This document shows, one piece after another, positions 28,677 to 38,823 of a DNA stretch of 64,000 nt (position 1 is its first letter; each line of letters opens with the position of its first letter). The stretch is taken from assembly GCA_951813855.1 (NCBI GenBank), contig OX638380.1, forward strand, positions 946,876 to 1,010,875, given 5' to 3'. The position numbers were made by a program, and so were the translations under genes. The stretch comes from an uncultured Verrucomicrobiae bacterium. Lineage in GTDB: Bacteria; Verrucomicrobiota; Verrucomicrobiia; Limisphaerales; AAA164-E04. The notes beneath the pieces were generated by a model. It did no database searches. It saw only the letters and a list, made by a program, of their open reading frames with translations, and was not told where the DNA came from.

Positions 28677-30751
28677 TTTTTCTTCTGGTTGAACTCCTCG
28701 ATGATCTGCTCGGAAATATTAGCCGGACACGGCGAATAATGAGAAAATTCCATGGTGAACTGGCCGCGGCCGGAAGTCATGGATCTCAGATCGCTGATGT
28801 AGCCGAACATCTCGCCCAAGGGAGCCTCGGCCTTAACCATGACGCCGGTTAACGTATTGTCCTGACTCTTGATGATGCCCCGCCGCCGGCTCAAATCGCC
28901 AATCACGTCGCCGATGTTATCCCTCGGACAGAAAGTGTCAATTTTCATGATCGGTTCCAACAGTTGCGGACCGGCCTTGGGCACGGTCTGCCGGTAGGCC
29001 GCCCGCGCCGCAATCTCGAAAGCCACCGCCGACGAATCGACCGAGTGATGATCGCCGTCAGTCAACGTGACCTTGAAATCGAGACAGGGATATTCGGCCA
29101 ACACGCCCTTCGCCGTCGAATTGCGAAAGCCCTTTTCCACCGCAGGCCAGAATTCCCGCGGCACGTTGCCTCCGGTAACCTGGGATTCGAATTCGAACCC
29201 GGTGCCCGGTTCGCAAGGTTCCAGGGTATATTCGATTTTCGCGAATTGCCCGGCGCCTCCCGACTGTTTTTTGTGCAAGTAAACGTCTTGAACGGTCTTG
29301 GTGATGGTCTCTCGATAGGCCACCTGGGGTTTGCCGACGCTGACCTCCACCTTGTGAGTCCGTTTGAGGATGTCGACCTTGATATCCAAATGCAGTTCCC
29401 CCATGCCCTTGAGAATGGTCTGACCGCTTTCCTGATCGGATTCGACATGGAAGGAAGGATCTTCCTTGATCATTTTACCCAGCGCGACGCTCAATTTCTC
29501 CACCGCCGCTTTATCCTTGGGTTCGACCGCCATCGAAATCACCGGGTCGGGAAAGATCATCGGTTCCAACGTGGCCGGATTCTGGGGGTCGCAAAGGGTA
29601 TTGCCGGTCCGGACCGTTTTCATGCCCAGCAAGGCGACGATGTCGCCGGCCTGAGCCGATTCGACTTCCTCGCGAGAATCGGCATGCATTTCGATAATGC
29701 GACCGACCCGCTCTTCCTTCCCGGAAAACGTGTTCAACACGCTCATCCCCTTGGTCAACCGTCCCGAATAAACGCGGGTGAACGTCAGGGCGCCGTAGCG
29801 GTCGTCCATGATTTTGAACGCCAACGCCCGCAACGGTTTTTCGGGATCCACGATCGCCCTCCCTCCCGTTTCCTGGCCGCGCAAATCGACTTCCGGTTGG
29901 GGCTCCACCTCCGAGGGAGCGGGAAGATAATCGACGACGCCGTCCAACATCGGTTGCACTCCCTTGTTTTTGAATGCCGAGCCGCAGTAGGTCGGGAAGA
30001 ACTGCATGGCGATGGTTCCTTTGCGGATGCAACTCTTGATCGTGTCCAAGTCCGGTTCCTCGCCCTCGAGATACCGCTCCATGACCGCTTCGTCTTGCTC
30101 CACGGCCAGTTCAATCATTTCATGCCGATAGCGTTCGATGTCCTCGGCCAGCTCCGCCGGCGGGTCTTCCAGCACGAAAGAAGTCGGATCGCCGGAATCG
30201 TCCCAGACATAAGCTTTGCGAATGAGTAAATCCACCACTCCCCTGAAGGTTTCCTGCTTGCCGATCGGCAAGACCATCACCAACGGTTTCGCTCCCAGTT
30301 TCTCGCCGATCTGATCGACGACGCGATAAAAGTCCGCCCCGACCCGATCCAACTTGTTGACGAAAATAATCCGGGCGACCTTCGAATCGTTGGCATAACG
30401 CCAATTGGTTTCGGACTGGGGTTCCACACCGCCGGAGCCGCAAAAGACCCCCACGCCGCCGTCGAGCACTTTGAGCGACCGGTAAACCTCGATCGTAAAA
30501 TCGACGTGACCGGGGGTATCGATAATATTCAGCCGGTGATCCCGCCAGTAGGTGGTGGTGGCGGCCGATTGGATCGTAATACCCCGCTCCTGTTCCTGCT
30601 CCATGAAATCGGTCGTGGCCGCGCCGTCATGGACTTCGCCCATTTTGTGAATCTTGCCGGTCAACTTCAACACCCTCTCGGTGGTGGTCGTTTTACCCGC
30701 GTCCACATGAGCGAAAATACCGATATTCCGGTATCGGGATAAGTCTGTCAT
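28673..30751 (-). CDS. fusA: Elongation factor G
   Basis: This is a 692-residue GTPase that drives ribosomal translocation. The G domain has the P-loop [15 protein letters not shown] (~14-28), switch [19 protein letters not shown] (~53-70), [16 protein letters not shown] (~80-95) and [10 protein letters not shown] (~135-144). Domain II ([20 protein letters not shown]), domain III ([16 protein letters not shown]), domain IV ([16 protein letters not shown]) and domain V ([19 protein letters not shown]) are all present, and the length is normal. It is a stand-alone gene without rpsL, rpsG or tuf nearby, so it may be one of two EF-G copies. The TraB-like gene follows with a 4-base overlap. The 5' region has a large hairpin at 30831-30863. 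Confidence 0.93.
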   Translation of the reverse strand: MTDLSRYRNIGIFAHVDAGKTTTTERVLKLTGKIHKMGEVHDGAATTDFMEQEQERGITIQSAATTTYWRDHRLNIIDTPGHVDFTIEVYRSLKVLDGGVGVFCGSGGVEPQSETNWRYANDSKVARIIFVNKLDRVGADFYRVVDQIGEKLGAKPLVMVLPIGKQETFRGVVDLLIRKAYVWDDSGDPTSFVLEDPPAELAEDIERYRHEMIELAVEQDEAVMERYLEGEEPDLDTIKSCIRKGTIAMQFFPTYCGSAFKNKGVQPMLDGVVDYLPAPSEVEPQPEVDLRGQETGGRAIVDPEKPLRALAFKIMDDRYGALTFTRVYSGRLTKGMSVLNTFSGKEERVGRIIEMHADSREEVESAQAGDIVALLGMKTVRTGNTLCDPQNPATLEPMIFPDPVISMAVEPKDKAAVEKLSVALGKMIKEDPSFHVESDQESGQTILKGMGELHLDIKVDILKRTHKVEVSVGKPQVAYRETITKTVQDVYLHKKQSGGAGQFAKIEYTLEPCEPGTGFEFESQVTGGNVPREFWPAVEKGFRNSTAKGVLAEYPCLDFKVTLTDGDHHSVDSSAVAFEIAARAAYRQTVPKAGPQLLEPIMKIDTFCPRDNIGDVIGDLSRRRGIIKSQDNTLTGVMVKAEAPLGEMFGYISDLRSMTSGRGQFTMEFSHYSPCPANISEQIIEEFNQKKK

Positions 30752-31375
30752 CGTCGTTTGTATTCTAATTGGTCCGGTCCGCCGGTCTGCGAAGGCGGTA
30801 ATTGGCGGTTAAAACGCTCGGTTTGGCAATAAATGAATCGAAAAATCTTTTCGGGATTCATTTCCGGTCCGCCGATCGCCCCTTCCGAAGGCCGCCGTGC
30901 CGTAACCAACCCCCTGGGAGTCAGCTCTCCCCGTGACCGGCCGTCGGCAACCCCCGATCCCCGCCGGCCCCAGCAAGCCGCCGGTGGCGCCGGGAAAACT
31001 CGAATCCCGCTCGGGCAACGCTCGCGACTCTCCCGATAGGATCCGCTAGCGACGAACCGGAACGTTTCGCCAATTAGGTTATACCATTAACCCGCCGGTC
31101 AACGAAAATAAGTCTTAACGGCAAAATATATTTTTCGGAACCGGACCGGCCCTCGAGGCCGAAGCCGCGGAATTTCCGATGAAATCTTTCCTTCGCCGAA
31201 GTTGCCGAAACCGAATCTCCGCATGCCGGGCAAGCCTTCCCGCTCTCGACTTGCGCCCGTTCGCGTCGAACTGCCCTCCCCCTGCGCCGCCCCGGCTTCC
31301 GGTTCGTTCGCGACGACCGTCGGCAGATTAGGAATTTGCAGATTCGTTGCCGATCCGTTAGACTGGTGGTTTCGT
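30752..31375. other. Divergent intergenic region between fusA and leuC
   Basis: About 620 bp, GC-rich in the middle with AT-rich patches near both ends, as expected for two promoters. The only clear structure is the hairpin at 30831-30863. An open frame runs upstream of leuC from 31202 but lacks any family feature before the true start. Confidence 0.5.
30831..30863 (-). promoter_or_regulatory. Long hairpin upstream of fusA
   Basis: The segment AAATGAATC-GAAAA-ATC-TTTTC-GG-GATTCATTT pairs over 14 bp with a two-base bulge. It lies about 80 bases before the fusA start codon. It could be a leader RNA structure or an operator. No T tract follows it on the minus strand. Confidence 0.4.
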
Positions 31376-32746
31376 ATGACTCTCACCGAAAAACTCCTCG
31401 CGCGTTCCGCCGGCAAAGCCTCCGTCCGAGCCGGAGAAAACGTCTGGGTCAACGCCGACATTCTGATGACTCACGATGTTTGCGGCCCCGGCTCCATCGG
31501 AGTGTTCAAACGCGAATTCGGCGAACAAGCCAAGGTGTGGGACGCCCGGAAGATCGTGATCATTCCCGATCACTACATTTTCACGGCCGATTCGCGGTCC
31601 AATCGCAACGTCGATATCCTGAGAGACTTTTCCCAGGAACAAGGCCTGCCGTATTTCTACGACGTCATCGACGACCCGAACGGGGAATGGCGCTTCGACG
31701 CCTCGCGAGGCCATTTGAAAAAACAATACGGCAACCGGTACGCCGGAGTCTGCCACACGGCACTGCCCCAGAAGGGACACGTTCGCCCCGGCGAAGTCCT
31801 GTTCGGCACCGATTCGCATACTTGCATGGCCGGAGCGTTCAACCAGTTCGCGACCGGGATCGGCAACACCGACGCCGGCTTCGTCATGGGAACCGGCAAA
31901 CTGCTCCTCAAAATCCCCGAAACGATGCGCTTCCGGCTCGAAGGCCAGTTGCAACCCGAAGTCATGGCCAAGGATATCATCCTTCACATTATCGGCGAGA
32001 TCGGTTTCGACGGAGCCACTTATCGCGCCATGCAATTCGACGGACCGGGCGCTCGCGGACTCGCCATGGACGACCGGATGACCATCGCCAACATGGCGAT
32101 CGAAGCGGGAGGCAAAAACGGAATCTTCGAATACGACGACAAAACCCGGGCGATGGTCGAGGAACGGACGCGGCGCCACGGCACCAAGACCGATTACGAG
32201 CCCGTGGAACCGGACGCCGAACAACGATTCCTCTACGATTCGGTCATCGACCTGTCGCAACTGGAACCGACCGTCGCCTGCCATCCGAATCCGGGGATGC
32301 GAAAAAGAGCTTCCGAGCTCGAAGCCGTGACTTTGGACCGGGCCTACGTCGGGTCCTGTACCGGAGGGAAAACCAGCGATTTCCGGGAAGTCGCCCGTAA
32401 ACTCAAAGGAAAAAAAGTCACCATCGACACCTTCGGCGTGCCTGCGACTCCCGAGATCGTCAACGATTTGCAAACGGAATTCTGGGACGACAAGAGCGTC
32501 TGGCAGATTCTCGAAGAAGCGGGAGTTCAAATGACGGAAAACGCGGGATGCGCCGCTTGCCTGGGCGGGCCGGTCGACACCTTCGGGCGCATGAACACCC
32601 CCCTCAAATGCATCAGCGCCACCAACCGCAATTTCCCGGGGCGCATGGGACACAAGGAATCGCAAGTCTTTCTCGCCTCGCCCGCGACCGTGGCCGCCAG
32701 CGCCCTCGCCGGACGCATCACCGACCCTCGCCGGGTATTCGCTTGA
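31376..32746 (+). CDS. leuC: 3-isopropylmalate dehydratase large subunit
   Basis: This is a 456-residue aconitase-superfamily enzyme that interconverts 2- and 3-isopropylmalate in leucine synthesis. ATG 31376 (MTLTEKLLARSAGKASVRAG) is the right start; the frame upstream of it has no family similarity. Three Cys ligands of the [4Fe-4S] cluster are visible: Cys328 in GSCTGG, and Cys392 and Cys395 in NAGCAACLGG. Other family motifs are LMTHDVCGPG, IIPDHYIF, FGTDSHTCM and GKNGIFEYDD. The protein is of the archaeal/thermophilic LeuC-homoaconitase type by its length and motif set, so a homoaconitase-like role cannot be excluded. The small subunit gene leuD is not next to it; a membrane protein gene begins 28 bases downstream. 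Confidence 0.88.
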   Translation: MTLTEKLLARSAGKASVRAGENVWVNADILMTHDVCGPGSIGVFKREFGEQAKVWDARKIVIIPDHYIFTADSRSNRNVDILRDFSQEQGLPYFYDVIDDPNGEWRFDASRGHLKKQYGNRYAGVCHTALPQKGHVRPGEVLFGTDSHTCMAGAFNQFATGIGNTDAGFVMGTGKLLLKIPETMRFRLEGQLQPEVMAKDIILHIIGEIGFDGATYRAMQFDGPGARGLAMDDRMTIANMAIEAGGKNGIFEYDDKTRAMVEERTRRHGTKTDYEPVEPDAEQRFLYDSVIDLSQLEPTVACHPNPGMRKRASELEAVTLDRAYVGSCTGGKTSDFREVARKLKGKKVTIDTFGVPATPEIVNDLQTEFWDDKSVWQILEEAGVQMTENAGCAACLGGPVDTFGRMNTPLKCISATNRNFPGRMGHKESQVFLASPATVAASALAGRITDPRRVFA

Positions 32747-32774
32747 GCGACCCCAGACGGTCAGCATCAGGTCC

Positions 32775-34655
32775 ATGACGCGCGGACAGCTCGACGAGTA
32801 TGCGGAACGAAGCGTTTTCGTTCTCATCCTGGGAATTGTCGTCTACGCTCCGTTGGCTTTGGGGTCGGTCCGCCCCCTCGATTTTCTCGTCATCCAAGCT
32901 CTCTGCGCCTTGGGACTCGTCGTTTGGAGCGTCAGATTTTTGATCAACGACAAACTCCGGCTGCTCTTCCCTCCCGTTTGCTGGACGGTATTGGCCTTTC
33001 TCGGGTTAGCCTGGTTTCGTTATCTGGAAGCGGATCTGGAATATGTCGCTCGGCACGAATGCCTCAAGATCGTCGTCTACGCGACCCTGTTCCTGTTGGC
33101 CCTCAACAATTTGCAGCGGGAGGAAAACATCCAGTGGTTGGTGTTGATTTTGACCGGCTTGGCCACCGTGATCGCCTTCTACGCGATCTATCAATTTTTC
33201 AATCACTCGGAATACGTCTGGCATTTCCTCAAGCCCGCGAAATACGTGCAGCGCGGTTCCGGCACCTATATCTGTCCCAACCACCTGGCGGGATTTTTGG
33301 AAATGGTATTGCCGCTGGCGGTCGCCGTCTTGTTCGCCGGCCGATACCACCACGTTTTCAAAATCTTTCTCGGCTACTGCTGCCTGGTCATCTTGGCCGG
33401 CATCGCCGTCACCCTGTCGCGCGGCGGCTGGATCGCGACGGCGATCACGCTGTTCGTCCTGTTTTTGTTCCTCTTTAACAAACGTCATTTCCGGGTGCCG
33501 GCGACCGTCGCTCTGGTCTTGTTGACTTTCGCGGCGGCCGTGACTTATCAACAAAGCGACAAACTCCAGAAGCGACTACAAGTCGTCGACCAAATCAAAA
33601 GCGATCCCCGACCCGAGATTTGGCGAGCCAGTTGGCGAATGTGGCAAGATCACCGCCTCTGGGGAGTGGGGCCGGGACATTTCGATTACCGCTTTGCCCA
33701 ATACCGTCCGCGAACCATCCAAGAGCGGCCGGGGAGGGTACACAACGACTATCTGAACACCTTGGTCGATTGGGGCCTCGCGGGGAGCGTGATCGCCGGC
33801 CTCGGGGGGTTCCTGCTGCTTTCGGGGATGTGGCGCAGTCGAAAATATCTGGTCCGCGACGCCCGGGATCTGGGGCAGCGGCGCAACAGCAACCGCGCCG
33901 CCTTTCTGCTCGGTTCGCTCGGGACCGTCACCGCCTTGGGCGTTCATTCCCTCTTCGACTACAATCTCCATGTCCCCGCCAACGCCACGATCGCGGTCGT
34001 CGTGCTCGCCTTAGGGACGAGTCACATTCGGTTCGCTTCCAAGCAATACTGGATCAGCAATTGGCCGGGAGCCCGATGGGTTTATGCGACACTCGGATTC
34101 GCCGTCGCCGGTTTGCTGCTCGCCACGGGGATGCGTACGGCCCGCGAACTATGGATCCTGGCTCCGGCGCATTGGCTCGACGCGACGCAAACGACCGAAA
34201 GACTGGATCGGATGAAACGAGCCGCCCGGCTCGAACCCGGCAACTTTGAAAATCTTTACCGCATCGGCGAACTGCTCAGAACCGCGGGCTTCAACTCCCC
34301 TGCCCAATCCGATACCTACCTGACGGAAGCCGTTCGATGGTTCGAAGCAGCGGCGCGAATCCACCCGGAATTCGCGTTCAACTACGTCGGGATCGGCATG
34401 GCTCTGGATCGGCTCAACCGCGTCGAGGAAGCCACCCCGCAGTTCGAAGCGGCCATGTCGCTCGACCCTAACAATCACCAAGTGAACACCCTCATGGGCT
34501 GGCATCAGATCAATCGAGGAGACTTCCTCTCGGCGCGGAACCATTTCCAACGCAGTCTCGAAATCAAGTGGTGGGACAATCATGTGCCGCAACGCTATTT
34601 GAATCGCATCGCCGAACTGGAACAGGATGCGCTCGAAACGAACCTTTCGCCCTGA
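32775..34655 (+). CDS. O-antigen ligase/polymerase-like protein with C-terminal TPRs
   Basis: This is a 626-residue membrane protein. About 11 hydrophobic segments occupy residues 15-450, followed by a soluble tail with tetratricopeptide-like repeats (~470-620: EAVRWFEAAARIHPEFAFNY, EEATPQFEAAMSLDPNNHQV, SARNHFQRSLEI). The Wzy_C/O-antigen ligase features are ICPNHLAGFLEM, SRGGW (~215-219) and a periplasmic loop with RVHNDYLNTLVDWGLAG (~321-337), in which the His is characteristic of WaaL-type ligases. It probably transfers or polymerises surface polysaccharide, or glycosylates proteins. Fused TPRs may recruit partners. It starts 28 bases after leuC. Confidence 0.82.
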   Translation: MTRGQLDEYAERSVFVLILGIVVYAPLALGSVRPLDFLVIQALCALGLVVWSVRFLINDKLRLLFPPVCWTVLAFLGLAWFRYLEADLEYVARHECLKIVVYATLFLLALNNLQREENIQWLVLILTGLATVIAFYAIYQFFNHSEYVWHFLKPAKYVQRGSGTYICPNHLAGFLEMVLPLAVAVLFAGRYHHVFKIFLGYCCLVILAGIAVTLSRGGWIATAITLFVLFLFLFNKRHFRVPATVALVLLTFAAAVTYQQSDKLQKRLQVVDQIKSDPRPEIWRASWRMWQDHRLWGVGPGHFDYRFAQYRPRTIQERPGRVHNDYLNTLVDWGLAGSVIAGLGGFLLLSGMWRSRKYLVRDARDLGQRRNSNRAAFLLGSLGTVTALGVHSLFDYNLHVPANATIAVVVLALGTSHIRFASKQYWISNWPGARWVYATLGFAVAGLLLATGMRTARELWILAPAHWLDATQTTERLDRMKRAARLEPGNFENLYRIGELLRTAGFNSPAQSDTYLTEAVRWFEAAARIHPEFAFNYVGIGMALDRLNRVEEATPQFEAAMSLDPNNHQVNTLMGWHQINRGDFLSARNHFQRSLEIKWWDNHVPQRYLNRIAELEQDALETNLSP

Positions 34656-34741
34656 TTCGAAGCCCGGCGGCCGGCGGCTGAAACGACCGCTCGCCCGGGC
34701 CTCGGCAACCAGGGAAACGAAAATCAAGCAAGTCGAACGAA

Positions 34742-34948
34742 ATGAGTGACTACGGAGATTGGTTCCTCTTATACGGCGGTTGCGCCTGCCTCGCGACGGT
34801 TCTGATTTCCGCCTACACCCTGAGACATTTTTGCGCCGGCAAACCGTTCGAGAAAAACCTCCGCGTCTGGGCGGACATCCTCTTCAACGGATTGTTGATT
34901 TTCATCGGCTGCCTGCTGGCCGGTTGGGTACTGGTCAATGTCTTCTGA
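34742..34948 (+). CDS. Small two-span membrane protein
   Basis: The product is 68 residues with two hydrophobic helices (residues ~8-25 and ~46-67) separated by a charged loop (KPFEKNLRVWAD). It has no recognised family. Its last bases overlap fdhD by 11 (fdhD ATG at 34938), which suggests translational coupling. The protein is probably real, because the frame is conserved to the overlap and hydrophobicity is coherent. Confidence 0.6.
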   Translation: MSDYGDWFLLYGGCACLATVLISAYTLRHFCAGKPFEKNLRVWADILFNGLLIFIGCLLAGWVLVNVF

Positions 34949-35795
34949 AGCATCCATCGACGCCGTTACCCGCACCCGCGTCGATCGTTTTTACGGCGAC
35001 GGCCGGCAGCACAACACGACCGATCACGTCAGTACCGAACAGCCGCTGGAACTTCGAATCCGCGGGGAAAGCATTGCGATCACCATGCGCACGCCGGGAC
35101 ACGACTTCGAACTGGCGGCCGGATTCGCCGTCTCGGAAGGGCTAATCCGCAACCCCGGACAGTTTTTGGAAATCGCTCATTGCCGCCGGGAGGAATCGGA
35201 ACATCCCGAAAACATCGTCAACCTGTACCTGGACGCCGAGTGCGATATCCGATCGCTTTCGCGTCACGTCTACGCTTCGTCCAGTTGCGGCATTTGCGGC
35301 AAAGCTTCCCTGGAAGCGATCCGAAGCCAGTGGCCGGCCGTCGACTCGGAACTTCGCGTATCGGCCGATCGGCTCTGGTCGCTTCCCCAGCGACTGCATG
35401 AGGCTCAAAAAGAATTTCAACGCACCGGCGGACTCCACGCCGCGGCGTTGTTCGATCGCCACGGAACCTTGCTCTGCCTCCGGGAAGACGTCGGGCGTCA
35501 CAATGCGGTCGACAAGGTGATCGGCTGGAGTTTTTTGAACGACCGCTACCCCTTGGTGAATTCCCTGTTGCTCGTCAGCGGCCGGGCGTCTTTCGAGATC
35601 ATGCAAAAAGCGTTAGCCGCACGCATCCCCCTGGTCGCCGCCATTTCGGCACCCTCGAGCTTGGCCGTCGCTTGCGCCCGGGAAAATCGGCAAACCCTGA
35701 TCGGCTTTTTACGGGACGGCCGCTTCAACGCCTACTCGGAACCGGAACGCATCTTGACCTCAAAACCGTCCGATTCCGGCGGCGGCTGCGCCTGA
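34938..35795 (+). CDS. fdhD: FdhD, sulfurtransferase for formate dehydrogenase
   Basis: This is a 285-residue FdhD-family protein. It passes sulfur from the cysteine desulfurase to the molybdenum cofactor of formate dehydrogenase. The functional Cys pair appears in SSSCGICGKAS (Cys117, Cys120). Other family features are RTPGHDFELAAGFAVSEG (~55-72), LREDVGRHNAVDKVIG (~182-197) and LLVSGRASFEIMQKAL (~213-228). The C-terminus (SGGGCA) adds a last cysteine. It overlaps the small membrane protein gene. No formate dehydrogenase or molybdenum cofactor gene lies in the window, so its client is elsewhere or lost. Confidence 0.92.
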   Translation: MSSEASIDAVTRTRVDRFYGDGRQHNTTDHVSTEQPLELRIRGESIAITMRTPGHDFELAAGFAVSEGLIRNPGQFLEIAHCRREESEHPENIVNLYLDAECDIRSLSRHVYASSSCGICGKASLEAIRSQWPAVDSELRVSADRLWSLPQRLHEAQKEFQRTGGLHAAALFDRHGTLLCLREDVGRHNAVDKVIGWSFLNDRYPLVNSLLLVSGRASFEIMQKALAARIPLVAAISAPSSLAVACARENRQTLIGFLRDGRFNAYSEPERILTSKPSDSGGGCA

Positions 35796-36470
35796 TCCAG
35801 GGGATTGTTCTTGATTGGCCCTCGGCGATGACGCCCCGTCCCGGCTGCCAAGGAATTCGCCGGATGCCACCCGCCGCCGTCCTGCGAAACGCGGTTCGAA
35901 CGGCCCGGTAATCGATTGTTTCTACCCCACTCCCGCCGCAGGCTCAAAACCAAGGAGTGCTAATCCCTTCGCGACCGCAAGAGAAGCAACCGGATTATCA
36001 GGCACTGGAAGAACGGATGGCTCGTGCGGCGCACGGGACAAGGAGGACCGGCCTCCAGCCGGTCAAAACAGGATCGTGAATCATGGAGAATCGACGGGAA
36101 TTCGCTAACCGTTTCGCCAAGCGGTTCCTGCGGGATTCTATTCGCCTAACGCCACCCCGATCAGGGCTTCAACCCGCTCTGCCGCGAGCTGTTGAACCTA
36201 TTGGCGGATCCTTTGCCGGAACACATTCGGGAGACCATCTGACTCGGGATCGTCCGGCTGGGGCTTGTTCTGATCGTTCAGCTCCATAATTAAGCGATGA
36301 TCCAAAACCGTTGAAAGTCCTGGGAGCTGACCGATCACTCGAAACCAGAGGTTCCCGGGAGTTTCGAACGGAACATCGACCGGCGGCAAAAACCGGCCCA
36401 TACCCGGCTTTATGTTGAACTAACGACCATCGAATTGCCTTGGGGATTGCCGAGAATCCAGTTTGCCTCC
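35796..36470. other. Intergenic, no gene recognised
   Basis: About 675 bp of GC-rich sequence. Short frames on both strands have no recognisable motif. No repeat or RNA gene is seen. Confidence 0.5.
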
Positions 36471-37454
36471 ATGATCCGCGTCATGCCTGATCTCACCAAA
36501 CCCGACTTGGGATGCTCTCGACGCGAAGCGCTGGGTATCGTGGGGATCGCCGGAACCGCTTCGGTATTTTCCGCCGGAACCGCCGGACTGGCCGACCCGC
36601 CCCAACCCCCGACTTCGACGCCATGGCGTTACTGCCTGAACACGAGTACGATTCGGGGGCAGGAATTGACCGCTCTCGAAGAAATCAAAATCACGGGCCA
36701 AGCCGGCTACGACGGCATCGAACCTTGGCTGGGCAAACTCCAGCAACATCTGAACGGCGGCGGATCGATCAAAGAACTGAATAACGCGATCCAGGATCAA
36801 GGCCTGACCATCGAAAGCGCCATCGGATTCGCTCCTTGGATCGTCAACGATCCGGCGAAGCGAAAGCGGGGACTCGAGCAAGCCAAAAAGGACATGGAAC
36901 TGCTCGCGCAAATCGGCGGCAAACGGATCGCCGCTCCGCCGGCGGGCGTTGCCCGAGGCGAAACCATCGATCCCATGGCGGCGGCCGAGCGCTATCGGCA
37001 ACTGCTGGAATTAGGCGAACAAACCGGAGTTGTGCCTCAGATCGAAATGTGGGGAGGCCATCCGGTAATCGGACGGGTCAGCACCGCCATTTTCATCGCT
37101 CTGGAATGCGGCCATCCCGACGCTTGCTTTTTGGGCGACGTTTACCACACCTACAAAGGCGGCTCGGATTTCGATTGCTTTCGGCTCCTGAGCGCCCAAG
37201 CGAATCAGGTGTTTCATTTCAACGATTACCCGGCCGACCCGCCGCAGAACGCGATTCGCGACGAACATCGAGTCTGGCCGGGGGACGGGATCGCTCCCCT
37301 TTCGGAGATTTTGAAAATCTTCCGGTCCGTCGGCGCTTCGCCGGTGCTTTCGCTGGAACTTTTCAATCGCGAATACTGGAACCTGGACGCGCTGGAAGCG
37401 GCCCGGGTCGGTCGGGAAAAAATGCGGGAATGCGTCGCTCGGGCTAAAATTTAA
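36471..37454 (+). CDS. Tat-exported TIM-barrel sugar isomerase/epimerase-like protein
   Basis: This is a 327-residue protein of the xylose isomerase-like TIM-barrel group (AP endonuclease family 2 fold). A twin-arginine signal is seen near the N-terminus (GCSRREALGIVGIAGTASVF). The start is 36471, or possibly the ATG at 36483 four codons later; neither has a strong ribosome site. Barrel features are GYDGIEPWLG (~80), EMWGGHP (Glu, ~195), LGDVYHTYKGGSDF (Asp/His, ~225), FHFNDYPA (~250) and SLELFN (Glu, ~305), consistent with metal-binding acidic and His residues on the strands. The substrate is unknown, possibly hydroxypyruvate-like or an inosose. It stands alone. Confidence 0.82.
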   Translation: MIRVMPDLTKPDLGCSRREALGIVGIAGTASVFSAGTAGLADPPQPPTSTPWRYCLNTSTIRGQELTALEEIKITGQAGYDGIEPWLGKLQQHLNGGGSIKELNNAIQDQGLTIESAIGFAPWIVNDPAKRKRGLEQAKKDMELLAQIGGKRIAAPPAGVARGETIDPMAAAERYRQLLELGEQTGVVPQIEMWGGHPVIGRVSTAIFIALECGHPDACFLGDVYHTYKGGSDFDCFRLLSAQANQVFHFNDYPADPPQNAIRDEHRVWPGDGIAPLSEILKIFRSVGASPVLSLELFNREYWNLDALEAARVGREKMRECVARAKI

Positions 37455-37878
37455 TCCGGCTCGATTTCTCGTCCTTTCAGCGCGGGGCAAGCGAAGCTTT
37501 CCCCTGCCCCGGGCGGCGGGATGCGATCCCGGAACGAAAAAGCTGAAAGTCGCCTCTCGGATGAGGAGCTGAGGTCGATCGCACAGATTTCACCGTCCGG
37601 GCGCCGAGGTTCGAGGTCGCCGGTTTCAACGTTGCGGTCGCCCCCGCCGGCCGGCAACAGCCGAGTCGGTTCATCCCGGGAAGGAGCGGATTCGCGCCCT
37701 TCTCACGATTCCCGCTTCCCCTCAATCTCGCTGCGCCGCTTCCAGGCCTCGAATCATCTCAATCCGGGATTACTTGAATTATCTCCGAGCTTCCGGTAGA
37801 AAGGCCGCTTGAACATCACGCCGAGAAATCCCCTTGAAAGATAGCTCGCCGATTTAAACTCGACCGCACGGCCAGTCC
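37455..37878. other. Intergenic, no gene recognised
   Basis: About 420 bp. No conserved frame, hairpin or repeat is apparent. Confidence 0.5.
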
Positions 37879-38463
37879 ATGAACGTGAGAAACTCCACTG
37901 TCAGATACGCAGGCTTTTGGCTCAGAACGGGAGCGTGTATCGCGGATTCGATTTTCGCAATTATCCTCTTCTACCTCTATGATGCCGCTTTCGGCCTGGG
38001 TATCATGCGGAAAGAACTTGACAAAGAATCTGGCGACTTTTCGGAATTTCTCGATACTTATCATCGGGATCTCTTTGGATTGGCCTCGAGTGGGGAATTC
38101 ATCTTCAGCTGTGTTTTATTGCCTTTCGCCATTATCGTTTGCTGGAGTTTGTGGCAGGCAACCCCCGGCAAGATGATGGGCGGCGTCAAAATCGTGGATG
38201 CGACCACGGGAGCGAAACCCACTCTGGGGCAGTTCGTCATTCGCTACTGTTTCTATCACCTTACTTGGGTTCTGTTTGGCCTTCCCTTCATCATCGTCGG
38301 CCTCCATGAGAGAAAACAGGGGATACATGACATGATCGCTCGAACGGTAGTCGTCAAGACCAGGGGCGAAGATATGATCACCGACGATCAAGAACTAAGG
38401 GGTGATTCGAGCGCTACTCTTCCCGCCTCCTTTCCACCACCGCCACCGCCGGTTTCCCACTAG
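37879..38463 (+). CDS. RDD family membrane protein
   Basis: The product is a 194-residue integral membrane protein with three to four spans. It has the RDD hallmarks: an Arg near the start of span 1 (RYAGFWLRTGACIADSI, where Arg and Asp are the family signature), QATPGKMMGGVKIVDATTG at the mid-loop, and QGIHDMIARTVVVK (the conserved Asp) near the end of the domain. A Pro-rich tail (FPPPPPPVSH) ends the protein. RDD proteins are of mixed or unknown function, some linked to ion exchange. It has no operon partner. Confidence 0.85.
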   Translation: MNVRNSTVRYAGFWLRTGACIADSIFAIILFYLYDAAFGLGIMRKELDKESGDFSEFLDTYHRDLFGLASSGEFIFSCVLLPFAIIVCWSLWQATPGKMMGGVKIVDATTGAKPTLGQFVIRYCFYHLTWVLFGLPFIIVGLHERKQGIHDMIARTVVVKTRGEDMITDDQELRGDSSATLPASFPPPPPPVSH

Positions 38464-38818
38464 TTTCAAAAGAGGGGAACAAGACAACGAACGATCCGAA
38501 CGTTCAATTCCTCGGATCGCCTAGCCGACAATCCAACCCAACGAGAGCGCAGCGGATCGCAACGGCGCGGCTCGGTTAAGTTTCGAAGCGAGGATTCTGG
38601 AGATCACCGAGCCGTCTTCGATCAAGGTGGCGATCGCCGGGAAAACAGCGGTCCCGCCTTCATCGTAAGGGGAAGCGCCCCGGCGGATCAGGTTTTTCAC
38701 GGCAACCTTTACCTCGTCGTTTCGCCGTGGAACGCGATTCGCATCGAATATCGATTCGGACCAAGGACAGCGCCCCTGTACCATTTTGGGGCTTGAGAGG
38801 AGTAGACCTACCGCCCAG
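38464..38818. other. Intergenic before the ISAs1-type element
   Basis: About 355 bp. A short minus-strand frame (38521-38784) carries a weak ankyrin-like stretch (NLIRRGASPYDEGGTA) but has no start signal and no partner. I do not call it a gene. Confidence 0.45.
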
Positions 38819-38823
38819 TTCCT

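Noticed and set aside
28964..30229. 421-residue plus-strand frame
   Set aside because: Antisense to fusA; His/Arg-rich composition typical of shadow frames in GC-rich DNA.
31358..32827. 489-residue minus-strand frame
   Set aside because: Antisense to leuC, which is supported by iron-sulfur cysteines and clear motifs.
38521..38784. Minus-strand frame with a weak ankyrin-like segment
   Set aside because: Too short, no start signal, no adjacent partner and no repeat of the motif.
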